From contig CAIIXF020000011.1 in assembly GCA_903813345.2 (NCBI GenBank), positions 32,854,166-32,914,165 on the forward strand: a stretch of DNA of 60,000 nt. The letters are read 5' to 3'. This stretch comes from Owenia fusiformis. Lineage: Eukaryota; Annelida; Polychaeta; Sabellida; Oweniidae. The notes beneath the pieces are model-generated. The model saw only the letters and a program-made list of their open reading frames with translations, was not told where the DNA came from and made no database searches. The translations under genes and the position numbers were made by a program. This document shows positions 46,920 through 58,871 of this stretch, in pieces; the first letter of the stretch is position 1, and every line of letters begins with the position of its first letter.

Positions 46920-48900
46920 ATGTTGATGTACAATTTCTCTAAAAAATTAGTACCGTGGGTACTGGGCTCACATGGTCACATTTTTTGCTGATTTTTTGTT
47001 ACAAAATCATTTCAAGCCATCTGTCTCTCAGTCAATTAAAATGGCTGAAAAAAAACGGATATAATTTTTTGCCAATAATTTGTAACAAAATTATTTCATA
47101 CAACTACTCTTTACAGTGACATGGCTTTTTGCAATGCAAGACACCTGAAATTATTTGTAAAGCTAGGAAATGGGCCAAAATTGAATTTCGCGAGACAAAA
47201 ATGGCGACCATTTTGAAATCAGGCAAGCTTTTGAACAAGGAGTCATAGGGGAGTTTTTTGTATTGATGTTGAACAAAAATAACTTGAAACTGGAATCCTA
47301 TCGACAGATGTTTTAAGCAAATGGTCCAAAAGAGGATTTCGCGAGACAGATGGACAAATCAATGTTAACTAAAATGGCTGAAAATAAAAAAAACGAATAT
47401 AATATTTTGCCAATTTTTTGTAACAAAATTATTTCATACAACTACCTTTTACAGTGACATGGCTTTTTACAATGCAGGACAGCTGAAATTATTTGTAAAG
47501 CTAGGAAATGGGCAAAAAGTGAATTTCGCGAAACAAGAATGGCAACCATTTTGAAAATAGGCGAGCTTTTGAACCAAGAGTCATAGGAGAGTTTTTTGTA
47601 TTGATGTTGAACAAAATTAACTTAAAATGGGAATCCTATCGACAGAGGGTTTAAGGTAAATGGTCCAAAAGTGGATTTTGCGAGACAGATTGACAAATCA
47701 ATGTTAACTAAAATGGCTAAAAATAAATAAATGGATATAAAATTAGTTCATATATCTACCCTTTACATTGACATGGATTTTTACAATGTAGGACACCTGA
47801 AATTATTTGTAAAGCTAGGAAATGGGTCAAAAGTGAATTTCGCGAGAAAAAAGTGACGGCCATTTTGAAAATAGCCGAGCTTTTGAACCAAGAGTCATAG
47901 GAGAGTTTTTTGTATTGATGTTGAACAAAAATAACTTAAAATGGGAATCCTATCGACAGAGGGTTTAAGGTAAATGGTCCAAAAGTGAATTTTGCGAGAC
48001 AGATGGACAAATCAATGTTAACTAAAATGGCTGAAAATAAATAAATGGATATAATTTTTTGCCAATAATTTGTAACAAAATTATTTCATACATCTACTCT
48101 TTACTTTGCAATGGATTTCTACAATGTAGGACACTTGAAATTATTTGTAAAGCTAGGAAATGGGTCAAAAGTGAATTTCGCGAGACAAAAATGGCGGCCA
48201 TTTTGAAAATAGGCGAGCTTTTGAACCAGGAGTCATAGGGGAGTTTTCTGAATTGATGTTGAACAGAAATAACTTAAAACGGGAATCCTATCGACAGAGG
48301 TTTTAAAACGTGCCACTGTTATTGACAGAAAGTGGATTTCGATAGTCAGATAGACAAATCAATGTTAACTAAAATGGCTGAAAATAAAAAAATGGATACA
48401 ATTTTTCGCTGATTTTTATAACAAAATTATTTCATATATCTAATCTTTACATTGACATGGATTTTTACAATGTAGGACACCTGAAATTATTTGTAAAGCT
48501 AGGAAATGAGCCAAAAGTGAATTTCGCGAGACAAAAGTGACGGCCATTTTGAAAATAGGCGAGCTTTTGAACCAGGAGTCATATGGGGGGTTTTCTGTAT
48601 TGATGTTGAACAGAAATAACTTAAAATGGGAATCCTATCGACAGAGGTTAGCTAGGAAATGGGCTAAAAGTGAATTTCGCGAGACAAAAGTGACGGCCAT
48701 TTTGAAAATAGGCGAGCTTTTGAACCAGGAGTCATAGGGGGGTTTTCTGTATTGATGTTGAACAGAAATAACTAAAAAACAGGAATCCTATCGACAGAGG
48801 TTTTAAAACGTGCCACTATTGTTGACGGACAGACAGACAGACGGACAGACAGACAGACGGACAAGTGAGTGATTGCAAAAGCTCACCATGTGAGCTAAAA
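46920..48900. repeat. Tandem array of a ~310-350-bp unit containing GAATTTCGCGAGACAAA
   Basis: Five to six diverged units repeat the same order: AAAATGGCTGAAAATAA, TTTTTGCCAATAATTTGTAA, ACCTGAAATTATTTGTAAAG, GAATTTCGCGAGACAAA, ATGGCGGCCATTTTGAAAA, GAGCTTTTGAACCAGGAGTC, GGAATCCTATCGACAGAGG. AAAATGGCTGA recurs near 47038, 47370, 47717, 48026 and 48373. The last unit is shortened. Small frames inside (e.g. 48537-48737) are repeat translations, not genes. Confidence 0.9.
48824..48863. repeat. GACA/GACG microsatellite
   Basis: (GACGGACAGACA)-type tetranucleotide run at the end of the array. It is followed by AAGCTCACCATGTGAGCT, an end sequence typical of this repeat type in marine invertebrates. 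Confidence 0.85.
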
Positions 48901-49528
48901 AAGGTGTAGCTTAACCGCCCTAATTATATAATTTCTCTTACAAGAAAATCGATCAGAGTGGAACAGGATTCTCATAATTTTTATGTTGGGAGGCACCATG
49001 TTGAAAGAATAACAAGAGGTACATATCTACAAGCTCCATAACGTCAATTCCATCATCAGTAAATGCTAATCACCAATTTGCCAACGACCATATGCTTATT
49101 ACAATTCCCGCTCATCCATGAATTCGATTTTAACATCATTGCGGTCACAAACAATAAATTGAATAGTCGAGGCCTATCTTGGAAATCCCAGGGAAAACTC
49201 CTTTAAAAGTAACACTAAAAACTGGGTTGAATTACGTATACCGTTCCACATTTTAAATACTAGTAGTTATCATACATGTCATTTTAAATGAACATCGAAG
49301 AGTATTGTATTGTCAAATTGTGTGATTCCATAAGCCCATGATACCACCATCGTGTTCCTTTCAAAATGGCCTTGAACCTTAAAAGACCTTTCCGAAGTTT
49401 CAGATCTTAACCTTTAAATGTGTCATTGACCTTGACCTCGCATGCCCCTGGAAGCTGACCTAGTCTTATGTAGCAACACAATGAAACTCTCAAATAAACG
49501 TTGTGCTTTTGAAATATTTTTTCATACA
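48901..49528. other. Non-coding spacer
   Basis: Nothing recognisable. Confidence 0.5.
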
Positions 49529-49530
49529 TA

Positions 49531-50104
49531 GTACCCCACACAAGTTTTTGATAATAACTTTGACCCGTGATTTGAACACTCTATCCTTGACTATTTGTTA
49601 TTAAATTTAGCACACATAAACTAGAGGAAATTTCCAACATTGGAAATTTTTTGTTTTTATTTTACTTCAATAACAAAAAAAATTACAAGTTTATCTCATT
49701 ATCTTATCAATATTCATCTTATTGAATTTCATCTCAAAGCAGTCCTGTATTTATGGTACTTATGAATAGTATATGTTTTACTTGGGTTAGCCTCACCACT
49801 TGCAAATCCTTTCATATCTGTACTCAGAAGACTCTAATGAACTTAACTCTATACAAGTAAATGTACTGTACAGCTGTAACGTCATAGTCATTCAAACAAT
49901 GTAGCAATTTGGTAAAACACTGGTAACTGTGTAGCATTTTGAACTTACTGCCATTTAACCATTATTAATCATATGGCTTAATAAAAAATTTCCAATGTTG
50001 GAAATTTCCTCTAGTTCATGTGTGCTAAATTTAATAACATATAGTTAAGGATAGAGTGTTCAAATCACGGGTCAAAGTTATTATCAAAAACTTGTGTGGG
50101 GTAC
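49531..50104. mobile_element. 574-bp foldback element with ~120-bp arms, TA duplication
   Basis: The arms begin GTACCCCACACAAGTTTTTG (49531) and end with its complement at 50104. Arm similarity runs to about 49651 and resumes at about 49984, ending in the palindrome AAATTTCCAACATTGGAAAT. TA flanks both sides (49529-49530, 50105-50106), fitting a Tc1/mariner-type non-autonomous element. No transposase. Confidence 0.85.
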
Positions 50105-50148
50105 TATTGTTTCCTGAAAATTTCCCAAAATTGTTCACCTAATACATA

Positions 50149-51022
50149 CACTCCCCTCCATAAGTTTGGCAACCTTTTTCCCCCATTGAACTACGTGTTA
50201 AAGCCTCTTTACGTTTGAATTTTTATTTACTTAACCGGCGATGAAATAACTTAAACTATTGATGGAAACGTAACTTGACTTTATTTCCAATACCTCCAAA
50301 TTTTCTCAATTTTTTCCTCAATTACAATAGGTCGAAAATTGATGATAAATTTGATGAATTTTTGAAAATCGTCATTCCCGTGTAATCCAATGGGAAATGG
50401 AGGGTTCGGGGCAAATCAGAAATCAGGATATCTTTTCTGTAAAAGATTCAGCAAAAAATATTTTTATATAGAAAATTGAATTGTCTAACTTTTTTGAACA
50501 CTAAGTGTCTAGTTTATTTGATGAATATTAAAGTTACAGCGCTTCAAAGTCATTTTTGAAAATATTTTTTCGCCTCCTGTGTTATTTCAATGGGAGAGGT
50601 TTTTTGAAAAACAATTTTGACTTTAAAGCCCTATAACTTTGTTGAACCTGAAGAAACATATCAATTTTTTGTTAAATAAAGTTAGCAAATTCAATTGCCT
50701 GCCTAACTCGTATTTTTTGCAAGGACTCGGATAGATGGATATTCTGTCATATGACTTGCGGCAAACCTACCATTTCCCATTGGTTAACATGGGAATGTCG
50801 ATTTTCAAAAATTCATCAAATTTATCATCAATTTTCGATCTATTGTAATTGAGGAAAAAATTGTGAAAATTTGGAGGTATTGAAATTAAAGTCAAATTAC
50901 GTTTCAATCAATAGTATAAGTATTTTCATTGCAGGTTAAGTAAATAAAAATTCAAAGGTAAAGAGGCTTTAACACGTAGTTCAATGGTAGAAAAAAGGTT
51001 GCCAAACTTATGGAGGGGAGTG
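50149..51022. mobile_element. 874-bp foldback element with ~255-bp arms, TA duplication
   Basis: The left end is CACTCCCCTCCATAAGTTTG and the right end CAAACTTATGGAGGGGAGTG. The arms run about 50149-50402 and 50769-51022 with few differences. TA lies at 50147-50148 and 51023-51024. It sits only 44 bp from the previous element. No transposase frame, so a long-TIR MITE of the Tc1/mariner type. Confidence 0.85.
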
Positions 51023-51386
51023 TATAATATCAAAATACTTAAAAACAGAAAGATTTGCATGCACCATGCTTAAAGCTCTAATTTATTTTTGCAAAAAACA
51101 TGAAAAAGGTTGGCATCAAAGTCTAATAATGGTTCAAGTAACTTGGTCTAGGTATTCTGAGTTTTTAATTTTGGTGTATTTTTGAATCAGAATTAGGCAC
51201 TGAGATGGCGACCGACTCTCCCTACCCAACTTCCCCATGGCTTAATAGTAATACTTATAAGGAGAACGCTGTCAAGGTTGTGAAATAACACCTGAGTTTG
51301 ACATTTTAACTACACAATCAATGGTACATGTATTATCAACCTTGATCAATCAAGCTTTTACTTTAAAATTAAATTAGCAAATTACG
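51023..51386. promoter_or_regulatory. Upstream region of the amidohydrolase-like gene
   Basis: The region between the transposon and the ATG. CTTATAAGG near 51255 could be a TATA box about 130 bp before the start codon. Motif level only. Confidence 0.25.
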
Positions 51387-52292
51387 ATGAATAAGACAGT
51401 AGTGTCTGTATCCTTCGCGTTGCTTTTGTCGACCGTGCATATTGTCATCTGCCAAGACTCAGAATGGGGAACTAATGATTACATCGAGTACCAGGTGGGA
51501 ACTACGGGCACTAAAATCATCTTGACGTCATCGCATGGCGGCCACCTGCGTCCAGAGAGCATTCCAGAACGCGACCATGGCTGCTTCATAGCTGACGTAT
51601 GTGTGTATTCGCATTTTTGCAGCCCTAAAGATGAGTTAAATTGTCGAGCTGTTGTCATTCCGGACGCTCATACATTAGAACTGACCGGGACTATTGCTGA
51701 TGCAATGCAGAATATCACAGGGCAGCGTCCACATGTTATTCTAAATCACCTTCACAGAGGCAAACTAGACGCCAACAGAGAGATTGAGCAAGCAGCGTTC
51801 GGTGTCCCTGAAGCAGAGACGGCGTGGCGTGAATTTCATGAGTTCATTGAGCGAGCACAGGCCACAGTAGGCACAGGGTTGCTCGTTGATATACATGGAC
51901 ATGGTCATCCAGAACCTTGGCTTGAAATAGGTTATCTGTTTAGTGGACTTGACCTTGACCTCAACGATATTGACCCAGCAAGGTCGTCAATATATCACCT
52001 AAGCACACAGGTGAACGTACCATTTGACGATCTTCTTCGAGGCGCCGAAAGTTTGGGAGGTCGTTGCGAGGCGGCCGGCTACATCGCGGTTCCAGCGCCA
52101 GATTACCCTGGACCCGACGGAGGCAACTACTTCACAGGCGGTTATATAACCAGGAGGCATGGATCACGAGACCAGGGTACCATTGACGCTATCCAAATAG
52201 AATCACCAAGATTTCTGAGGGATATGTGGGAAGATTACGGCTCTGACTTGGCTGTCATTATTCTTAATTTCTATCAAAGATGGTACACTTAA
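51387..52292 (+). CDS. Secreted N-formylglutamate-amidohydrolase-like protein, 301 aa, intronless
   Basis: Residues 1-22 are a signal peptide. The motifs fit the N-formylglutamate amidohydrolase (FGase) fold, a zinc hydrolase: TSSHGGHLRPE (H50, H53), DAHTLELTGTIADAM (93-107), LNHLHRGKLDANR (119-131) and LLVDIHGHGHPEPWLEIGY (165 on; H170, H172, H174). Metal-ligand and catalytic candidates are H50, E98 or nearby acids, R124/R131 and the H170-H174 cluster. Bacterial relatives cleave N-formyl-L-glutamate in histidine catabolism. A secreted animal protein must have another substrate, which is unknown. Cysteines at 66, 72, 78 and 86 suggest disulfides and fit secretion. The gene is convergent with ACAD8. 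A variant polyA signal ATTAAA is at about 52310. Confidence 0.85.
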   Translation: MNKTVVSVSFALLLSTVHIVICQDSEWGTNDYIEYQVGTTGTKIILTSSHGGHLRPESIPERDHGCFIADVCVYSHFCSPKDELNCRAVVIPDAHTLELTGTIADAMQNITGQRPHVILNHLHRGKLDANREIEQAAFGVPEAETAWREFHEFIERAQATVGTGLLVDIHGHGHPEPWLEIGYLFSGLDLDLNDIDPARSSIYHLSTQVNVPFDDLLRGAESLGGRCEAAGYIAVPAPDYPGPDGGNYFTGGYITRRHGSRDQGTIDAIQIESPRFLRDMWEDYGSDLAVIILNFYQRWYT

Positions 52293-53016
52293 AAACGGAC
52301 TTGAGCCAAATTAAACATACATGCATTTTAATTGTTGTTTTTTTATTTACTTTTACTTCACATAGCATTGATTTTCTGGTCTAATTTTGTGACCATTACA
52401 TGCTAGTGTTACATGGAAATAAGTTAGTTCATGATATATTTAGCTGCCTTTTAAATCACAAGCGTCCAAGATTAGTAGGAGGTAGTATAATGTACAGTAA
52501 TGGGAAGACGCCAATCACATATTGCATGTCCATAAATCGTTGACATCTTACACGAGAAATCTTACACAGCAGTAGACACTTTGATCACCTTTCTCCTTGA
52601 ATGGAGCAATTTACCCAGTAATTCTCGTTGATTTATCAGCTCAAACGATATCTTCAAGGTCTGTGAGTTTATTAGCATAGGCTAAAGGTAGGCAGAGTAA
52701 TATGAGTAATATTGGCAATGCTGACCTCATGCTCCCAAAAAGCAAAAGATATCCACTAGCCCCACCTTAAGCTCTATATCCGATATAAAAAACACTTTTG
52801 GTGTTTCCTTCATTTGTGTTTCCACGATTTGTTCCAGTTTTACTTTAACAATAGATAATGCATTTATCTAACAACAATAATGTTATTGGATTTGCATAGA
52901 CATTCTAATCCTCCCGTTGTATTAAGCTGAGGATGAAACTGCTTTATTCTGAGATTCTATGAATGGGTCACGTGAGCAGTTCATTGTGGGGTACCTGGGA
53001 TTGAACCTCCTCTGTT
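52293..53016. other. Convergent intergenic region
   Basis: 3' flanks of the amidohydrolase-like gene and ACAD8. On the minus strand AATAAA (52943-52948, about 70 bp after the ACAD8 stop) is the likely ACAD8 polyadenylation signal; another is at 52668-52673. Confidence 0.5.
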
Positions 53017-56000
53017 TCAGTGTTTTAGTAAGTCCCTGGATATAAGCATCCGCATAATTTCATTTGTTCCTGAAAAAACAAATAAGTTATCATTTTGTGT
53101 ATTAGGCTATGACAACCCATTAAGGCATTTAGTTATTGGATATAGTACCGTCTAATATCTTCAATTGTTGCCTGCATATCACCTTATACAGAGAGTATGT
53201 GGAAAGAAAGTTGAAAATGCAATTGTAAATACACAAATGCTATCGAATACGTTTTTTCGTCTTTAAGTGAATTATGGACCACCGCCTTTTGATTTTGCTC
53301 TGTGGATTTCTATAAAGAAAGCTGTGTTTAAATATTTTATGATGATATTGTGACGATTCTCAATTTGTTTACAGTTAATTCAATCTACATGTACTATAAT
53401 TGTCTACAGTAATCTTGCGTCAAGTACCATCTTCCTATAATATACAAAGGTTCTAATGTAAGAGCAATATATACTGGGAAGAGGGGGGGGGGGCATAGTA
53501 CCTTCTAAGATCTCATGGACCCTAAGGTCTCTGAGATACTGCTGTACAGGGTAGTCCTTTAGGTAGCCATAACCCCCAAACATCTGAAGGGCCTGATTAC
53601 ATATCTGGGAACACTCCTCCGTTGCATATAACTTTGCCATGGAGCACAGTGCAACCGCATCAGGGGACTTGTCCTGGAGTGCTCTAGCTGCGTTACGTAC
53701 CATTAGACGTGATGCAACAAGTCTTGTTGCCATTTCTGCGAGACGATATTGTAAAAACTGAAGTCATATTGGTAGAAAGGGATTTAATGCAGAATTATAC
53801 AAAACAAAGGTATATTATGTTGTGTCTCCACCTCTGTTAATTCACTAAAAGTCAGTTATGTAATTCAATATTCATAATATTAACAAAATTGATATATTTG
53901 ATTGTCCAGTCTTGCGTCAAGTTCCACCTTCCTATAACCTTAAAAGGAAGGAAATATATAGTGGGGAGGGGGAACACTTCATGCATGACTCTTAATTACC
54001 TGAAAATTAGCCAGTTCTTGACCAAACTGCTTCCTAGATAATAGTTGATCTCTGGCTAGCTCTATACAGGCATGTGCACCTCCCAGTGAACAGGAAGCTA
54101 AAACAAAAGGTACATAATTTAGTTACTTAATCTTTGAAATGTTTCAGTACAGCCCTTGGAATACATTAAGCATTAAAGTACATTTAAATCAATTTTCTTT
54201 TTTTTATATGCTAAACTATTTATTTCATGATATTCAAATTTACATCGAATGGCTTGCCAATCGCCTAGTGGCATTATAGGCCAAGCTTAAATATATAATA
54301 TATATTAAATCAAATAGAAATAGTTATCATGCATATAAAGTATTGTAATACAATACAATTTATTATTTTAGCATAGAAAAAAGTTATACATATATTCTAA
54401 AATCCAGAACTATGAAGATTGATCGTACACATACCTATATTAATTCTACCTCCATTGAGTCCATTCATTGCTATGGCAAACCCTTGGCCCTCTTCCCCTA
54501 TTCTATTGGACACTGGCACTTCACAATCTTCCATTATGACTTGCCTGGTAGGCTGCGAGTTCCATCCCATCTGGAACATGTATGTATGGTCAGAATGGTG
54601 GGCATGAGGGACTTGATCAAAATGTTGATGTTTTCCAAGGTAAAGGTGCAACAATTAGTGCAGGAGGGCCATTCAAAGATCATTGACCAGTATATTTAAG
54701 TTTGGATATTTCAAAAAGACTAACATGTATTTTTATAATCTACAAAGAAACCCCCTGGATGAACATTGTTTCAGCTGATATTCCTCTTGAAGCGTGGTGA
54801 ATCTTAAAAATCTATAAGTGGGACTTCCTTTATAGAAGCTATAAACTGAATTTACATTTTTAATGCTGAAATTGATAGTTTATCCATACATTTCAAGAAA
54901 ATAGGTATGTCAAAGAAGATGTTACGCAAAATATTGACCTCATAGCTCAGAAAAAATGAAATTTTTCGCTCTACAGTCCTTGTTGCCCCTTTAAACAAAG
55001 TGTAGCATAGGTTGGAAAATTAGTTAACTCCTGTTCCCCAGACAAAGATACTTTGGCATTAAAATAAATATACCATTTTAAACCAGAATCAAAAACATGT
55101 TTCATTATTCTCAACCTATGGAAATCAAATGTACCTTTCTTTCCTTCTGCCCAAAGCTAAGACCTGGTGAGTCTTTGTCAATGAGAAGGCAAGTAATTCC
55201 CTTAGGCCCCTTCTCTCCTGTTCGACACATCAGAACATATACATCAGTTTCCCCTCCTCCACTTATGAATGACTATAATACAAATTTAAGTATCATGCAG
55301 ATTTCTAACAATATTTCGGAATAAAATTCCCTGAACTTTACTGGTAATTTTGATTATATTTTGCAGAGGTTTTTAATTTATATATTTAAAAGAGGTTTCC
55401 CTAGACTACAACATTTTCAGATTGAAATTTTCAGGCACAAGAATAACTGTTTCCATAACTGTATCTATGTCAATTTTGACTTGATAACTTTTTTCAGCTC
55501 ATCATACAAAGTTTGATGACATTTTTTCCAACACATTTGTCATTTCAAAATTCTCTATCATTTTAGGCTTTGAAAATCCCTGACATTTAATAAAATATTT
55601 CCTTGACATTTTTGAGTCAATTAGACAGCATTATCAATTGATATTACACCAAAATTATTGTAGGAGAAAGACAGATAGACATCCTCCAATATAGCTAGTT
55701 CATATATCTGTATAATATCCTGGCCAAAGTTGTACAGTGTTTGTGTAACACTACTGATCTTAACACTTTGTATCACAGGCTATGTAATTATTTTCATATT
55801 TGAACAATTACATGAAAGTAAAATTCTCAGGATACATGAATTAAGATGCATTGCTATAGATATATGAAACAGCATACCTTAGTTCCATTAAGAATATACA
55901 TATCTCCTTGTCTCTTAGCATATGTAGAGAGAGAAGCAGCATCACTTCCACTTTCTGGAAAATAAATGAAATATTTAAAAATGATACTTAATAATACTTA

Positions 56001-57387
56001 AATTGATTGATTTCAAAATAAATTTGCTGACTTCTTGAATAATCCACATTATATTCGTATTTATTGTATGCACAAATAGGCAGTCTCAATTTTTTATTCA
56101 GTAGTATTTTTTACATATAACATTTTTAATGTGCACTGCGCTGGACATCCTTCTGTCAAAATATGGGGCTTATTTATAAAACATAATTCTTTTCTTCTTT
56201 ACCATGTGAACTTAATAAAAAAATCAATAGAAGTCGATAGGAATAAAAAGTTTCACATAATATGGATTTCCTTCCTACCTGGCTCAGTTAGACAATATGA
56301 TGCTAACGTTTCCATGGTAGCCAGCTTAGGTATCCAATGTTCACGTAATGTGTCATTGGCAAATGTGTCTATCATCCATGCACACATGCTGAAATTGAAG
56401 GTGGGTATGAATGAATTACTTTGAAAGAGCACTAGTAAATTAATTTATCCATTTAATTCACAAGTATATCTCAGATATGTTTTTAAATCAACAGTGGGGG
56501 GGATAAGATACTTTTTAAGTCAGATTCAATTCAATTAAGTTAAGGTTGTGTGTTAGCTGAGAAAAGCATGATACTGACAAACACAAAACATTTACAGCTT
56601 TTTAGCTTAGTGTACATTGACAACATAACATAGAATAATATTATAAATTCTGTATGGAGGAAGATTTGATTTGGTGATCTGGCACAGAATTTGCCTTTTA
56701 AAACAAGCACCAATTTAAATCAAATCAAAGTTAGAGTTTTACAATGCCTGGTTATCTTACAATACAAGTTAAGCATACAAATACAGATAATACTTACTTG
56801 TGTATACTTATGTAAGCAGTTGTACTAACACATCCTTGTGACAAGGCTTCAAAAATTACAGATGCATCCAGACGTGATAGACCAGTACCACCATAGTCAT
56901 CTTTGCAATATATTGCACCAAAACCCAGACTGCCAGCAGTCATCATTGTCTCTTTTGGAAAATATTCCTGAAACGATGTAAAAGGCCTTTGAAATAATAA
57001 CTAAACACAAAGGGTGGAGCATTTGAGGAAACAAATTGCAAAACAATAATATAAATATGAAAATATAAAAAGACCCAAAAACAGCACCTTTGTAAGTATG
57101 TAAATGTAATACAGTGAAACCTGAATATATGAACACCTTTTTTATCTCCAATTCGCTTACATGTTTATAAAGCCTTGAAATGAGAACACCTGCAAATCTG
57201 AACACTTTTGGCTGGTCCCAGTGGTGTTCAGATTAGACAGGTTTTACTGTTTATGCAATGCATCCTCCCTTTAATCTAGTACATACCTCCTGATCCCAGG
57301 TTGACATATTTGGGGCTAGTTCATTTTTAGCAAAACTAGTTGCCATTTCTTGAATGTGTCTTTGTTCCTCTGTAAGGCCTGAAGAAG
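53017..57387 (-). CDS. ACAD8: ACAD8, isobutyryl-CoA dehydrogenase, nine exons, leader exon not found
   Basis: ACAD8 is a mitochondrial FAD enzyme oxidising isobutyryl-CoA to methacrylyl-CoA in valine breakdown, passing electrons to ETF. Exons, 5' to 3': 57287-57387, 56798-56967, 56279-56388, 55878-55954, 55135-55272, 54435-54570, 54000-54097, 53502-53757, 53017-53069. All junctions are GT-AG with compatible phases, giving 379 codons plus TGA. Blocks match human ACAD8 as I recall it: [89 protein letters not shown]. The catalytic Glu is in HEILE|GTNE, split from GTNE by the last intron. The protein ends SRDLLKH. Missing are about 35 N-terminal residues including the mitochondrial leader; that exon must lie upstream (right) or outside the window. 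A small MITE lies in the intron at 57111-57250. Confidence 0.96.
53411..53940. repeat. Direct repeat in ACAD8 introns flanking exon 8
   Basis: CTTGCGTCAAGTACCATCTTCCTATAA (near 53412) and CTTGCGTCAAGTTCCACCTTCCTATAA (near 53911) are near-identical, followed in both copies by A-rich sequence and a G run. They lie in the introns on each side of exon 53502-53757. Confidence 0.7.
57111..57250. mobile_element. 140-bp MITE, ACAGTGAAACC family, in ACAD8 intron
   Basis: ACAGTGAAACCTGAATATAT ... GATTAGACAGGTTTTACTGT, with inner TGAACACC / GGTGTTCA words also inverted. This is the best-preserved of four related copies in the window (14169, 18446, 27008, 57111). Confidence 0.75.
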
Positions 57388-57923
57388 CTGAAATATTGAA
57401 TGTTGTTTATGAATGTCTAATGATAAGACTAGATAGACATGTTTTGTCATATAGTTTTCAATAATTGCAATAATTGCACAGAATGACATCTATAAATATG
57501 GAGCATGTTTATTTGCATACATAAGGCAGAGCTGTCAAGTGTCCCGCGAATGGTGGGATTATCCCGCGAATTTGATCAAAATTAGGCTAATTCGCGTGTC
57601 CCGCATTGTCCCGCAAAATGTGGCTTTGACCTCCGCGAATTTCCGAAATTGTTGCAATCCCCTATATTTTGATTATCTTATCTTATATAAGAAGCTAAGT
57701 TTTAGCACTTTTGAGGAGTAAAGTTTACCTAATTTTAAGTACCTAGCATGCTGTTGTTTGGTATCAAAATAAAGGGGAAGGGTTCAACTTTCATTTTAAT
57801 TACGAAAATAGGGATGTAGGTCACAAATAGTTCCAACGTTGGCCTTTTTACTACCCGTGTGGCCTTCATCTCAGAACTGAGCAAATGTTAGCAAATGCGA
57901 GTTACAATAAATGTACGCTGATA

Positions 57924-58794
57924 TCTAGGAAGAGTTTGTATAAAAAACCGGGTACCGGGTAGTAAATCCTCCATGCTGGGTTCAAACTTGGTACCCGGGT
58001 ACCCAAAAAACGAAAAATACGAATATATAACATAATTAGATTATGAGAAAACGTGTAAGATTTGTTTTGAATTTGCAAAAATGTATGTAACATGATTCAA
58101 AATTGAGCTAGAAGCTTCAAATAAAAAGCATATTTTAAGGCACTTTTCTTCCTCTATCGTTATGGCCATATTTTCATTGGTTATGGGGGGGGGGTGCGAT
58201 CGCACCATCGCACCCTCTCCTGGCTACGCCTATGACATTGTAAGACATAACAATTTACAATTCAGTGGACATTTTGTCATAAATTGGGATAACTTAAATT
58301 ATGATTAATAATCAAAATCTTACACGTTGCATCATGCAAATTAACACACGTCACCTCTCTGCTAAAGCAACGATAGCTATTTACAGATTTAAATCATAAT
58401 CAAAACAATCCACGTACCAACATACGAACTATTGAAAATAGAGTAAGATTGATTTGTCTTGTTTTTCAAATCGTCTTACAATGTCATTGGCGTAGCCAGG
58501 TGGGGGTGCGATCGCACCCCCCCCCCTTCATTACCAATGGAAATATGACCCAGATGATAGAGGAAGAAAAGAGTCTTAAAATGCTTTTTATTTGAAGCTT
58601 CTAGCTCAATTTTGAAGGAAGTTACATACATTTTTGTAAATTCAAAACAAATCGTACACGTTTTCTAATGATCTAATTATGTTGTGTATTCGTATATTTC
58701 GTTTTTTGGTTTTTTTCGACCGGGTACCAAGTTTGAACCCAGCATGGAGGATTTACTACCCGGTACTCGGTTTTTTATACAAACCCTATCTAGA
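57924..58794. mobile_element. 870-bp foldback element with ~320-bp arms
   Basis: The left arm 57924-58246 (GTTTGTATAAAAAACCGGGT...) and right arm 58473-58794 are complementary with scattered differences, including GGTACC-rich words and GGGTGCGATCGCACC near the inner ends. The central ~225 bp is unique. No transposase. Confidence 0.85.
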
Positions 58795-58845
58795 AAATTA
58801 ACCTCATTCCCTATAATTTGATGTAGATTAATCGAACCCCTATAT

Positions 58846-58871
58846 CATGGGCTTTCAATTGAAAGCCCATG
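58846..58871. repeat. Perfect 26-bp palindrome
   Basis: CATGGGCTTTCAA joined directly to its complement TTGAAAGCCCATG, with no loop. It lies about 50 bp outside the foldback element. Confidence 0.9.

Noticed and set aside
48537-48737. 66-residue frame in the 47-49 kb array
   Set aside because: It is the translation of one repeat unit, self-similar at both ends.
54412-54699. 95-residue plus-strand frame
   Set aside because: Antisense of an ACAD8 exon.
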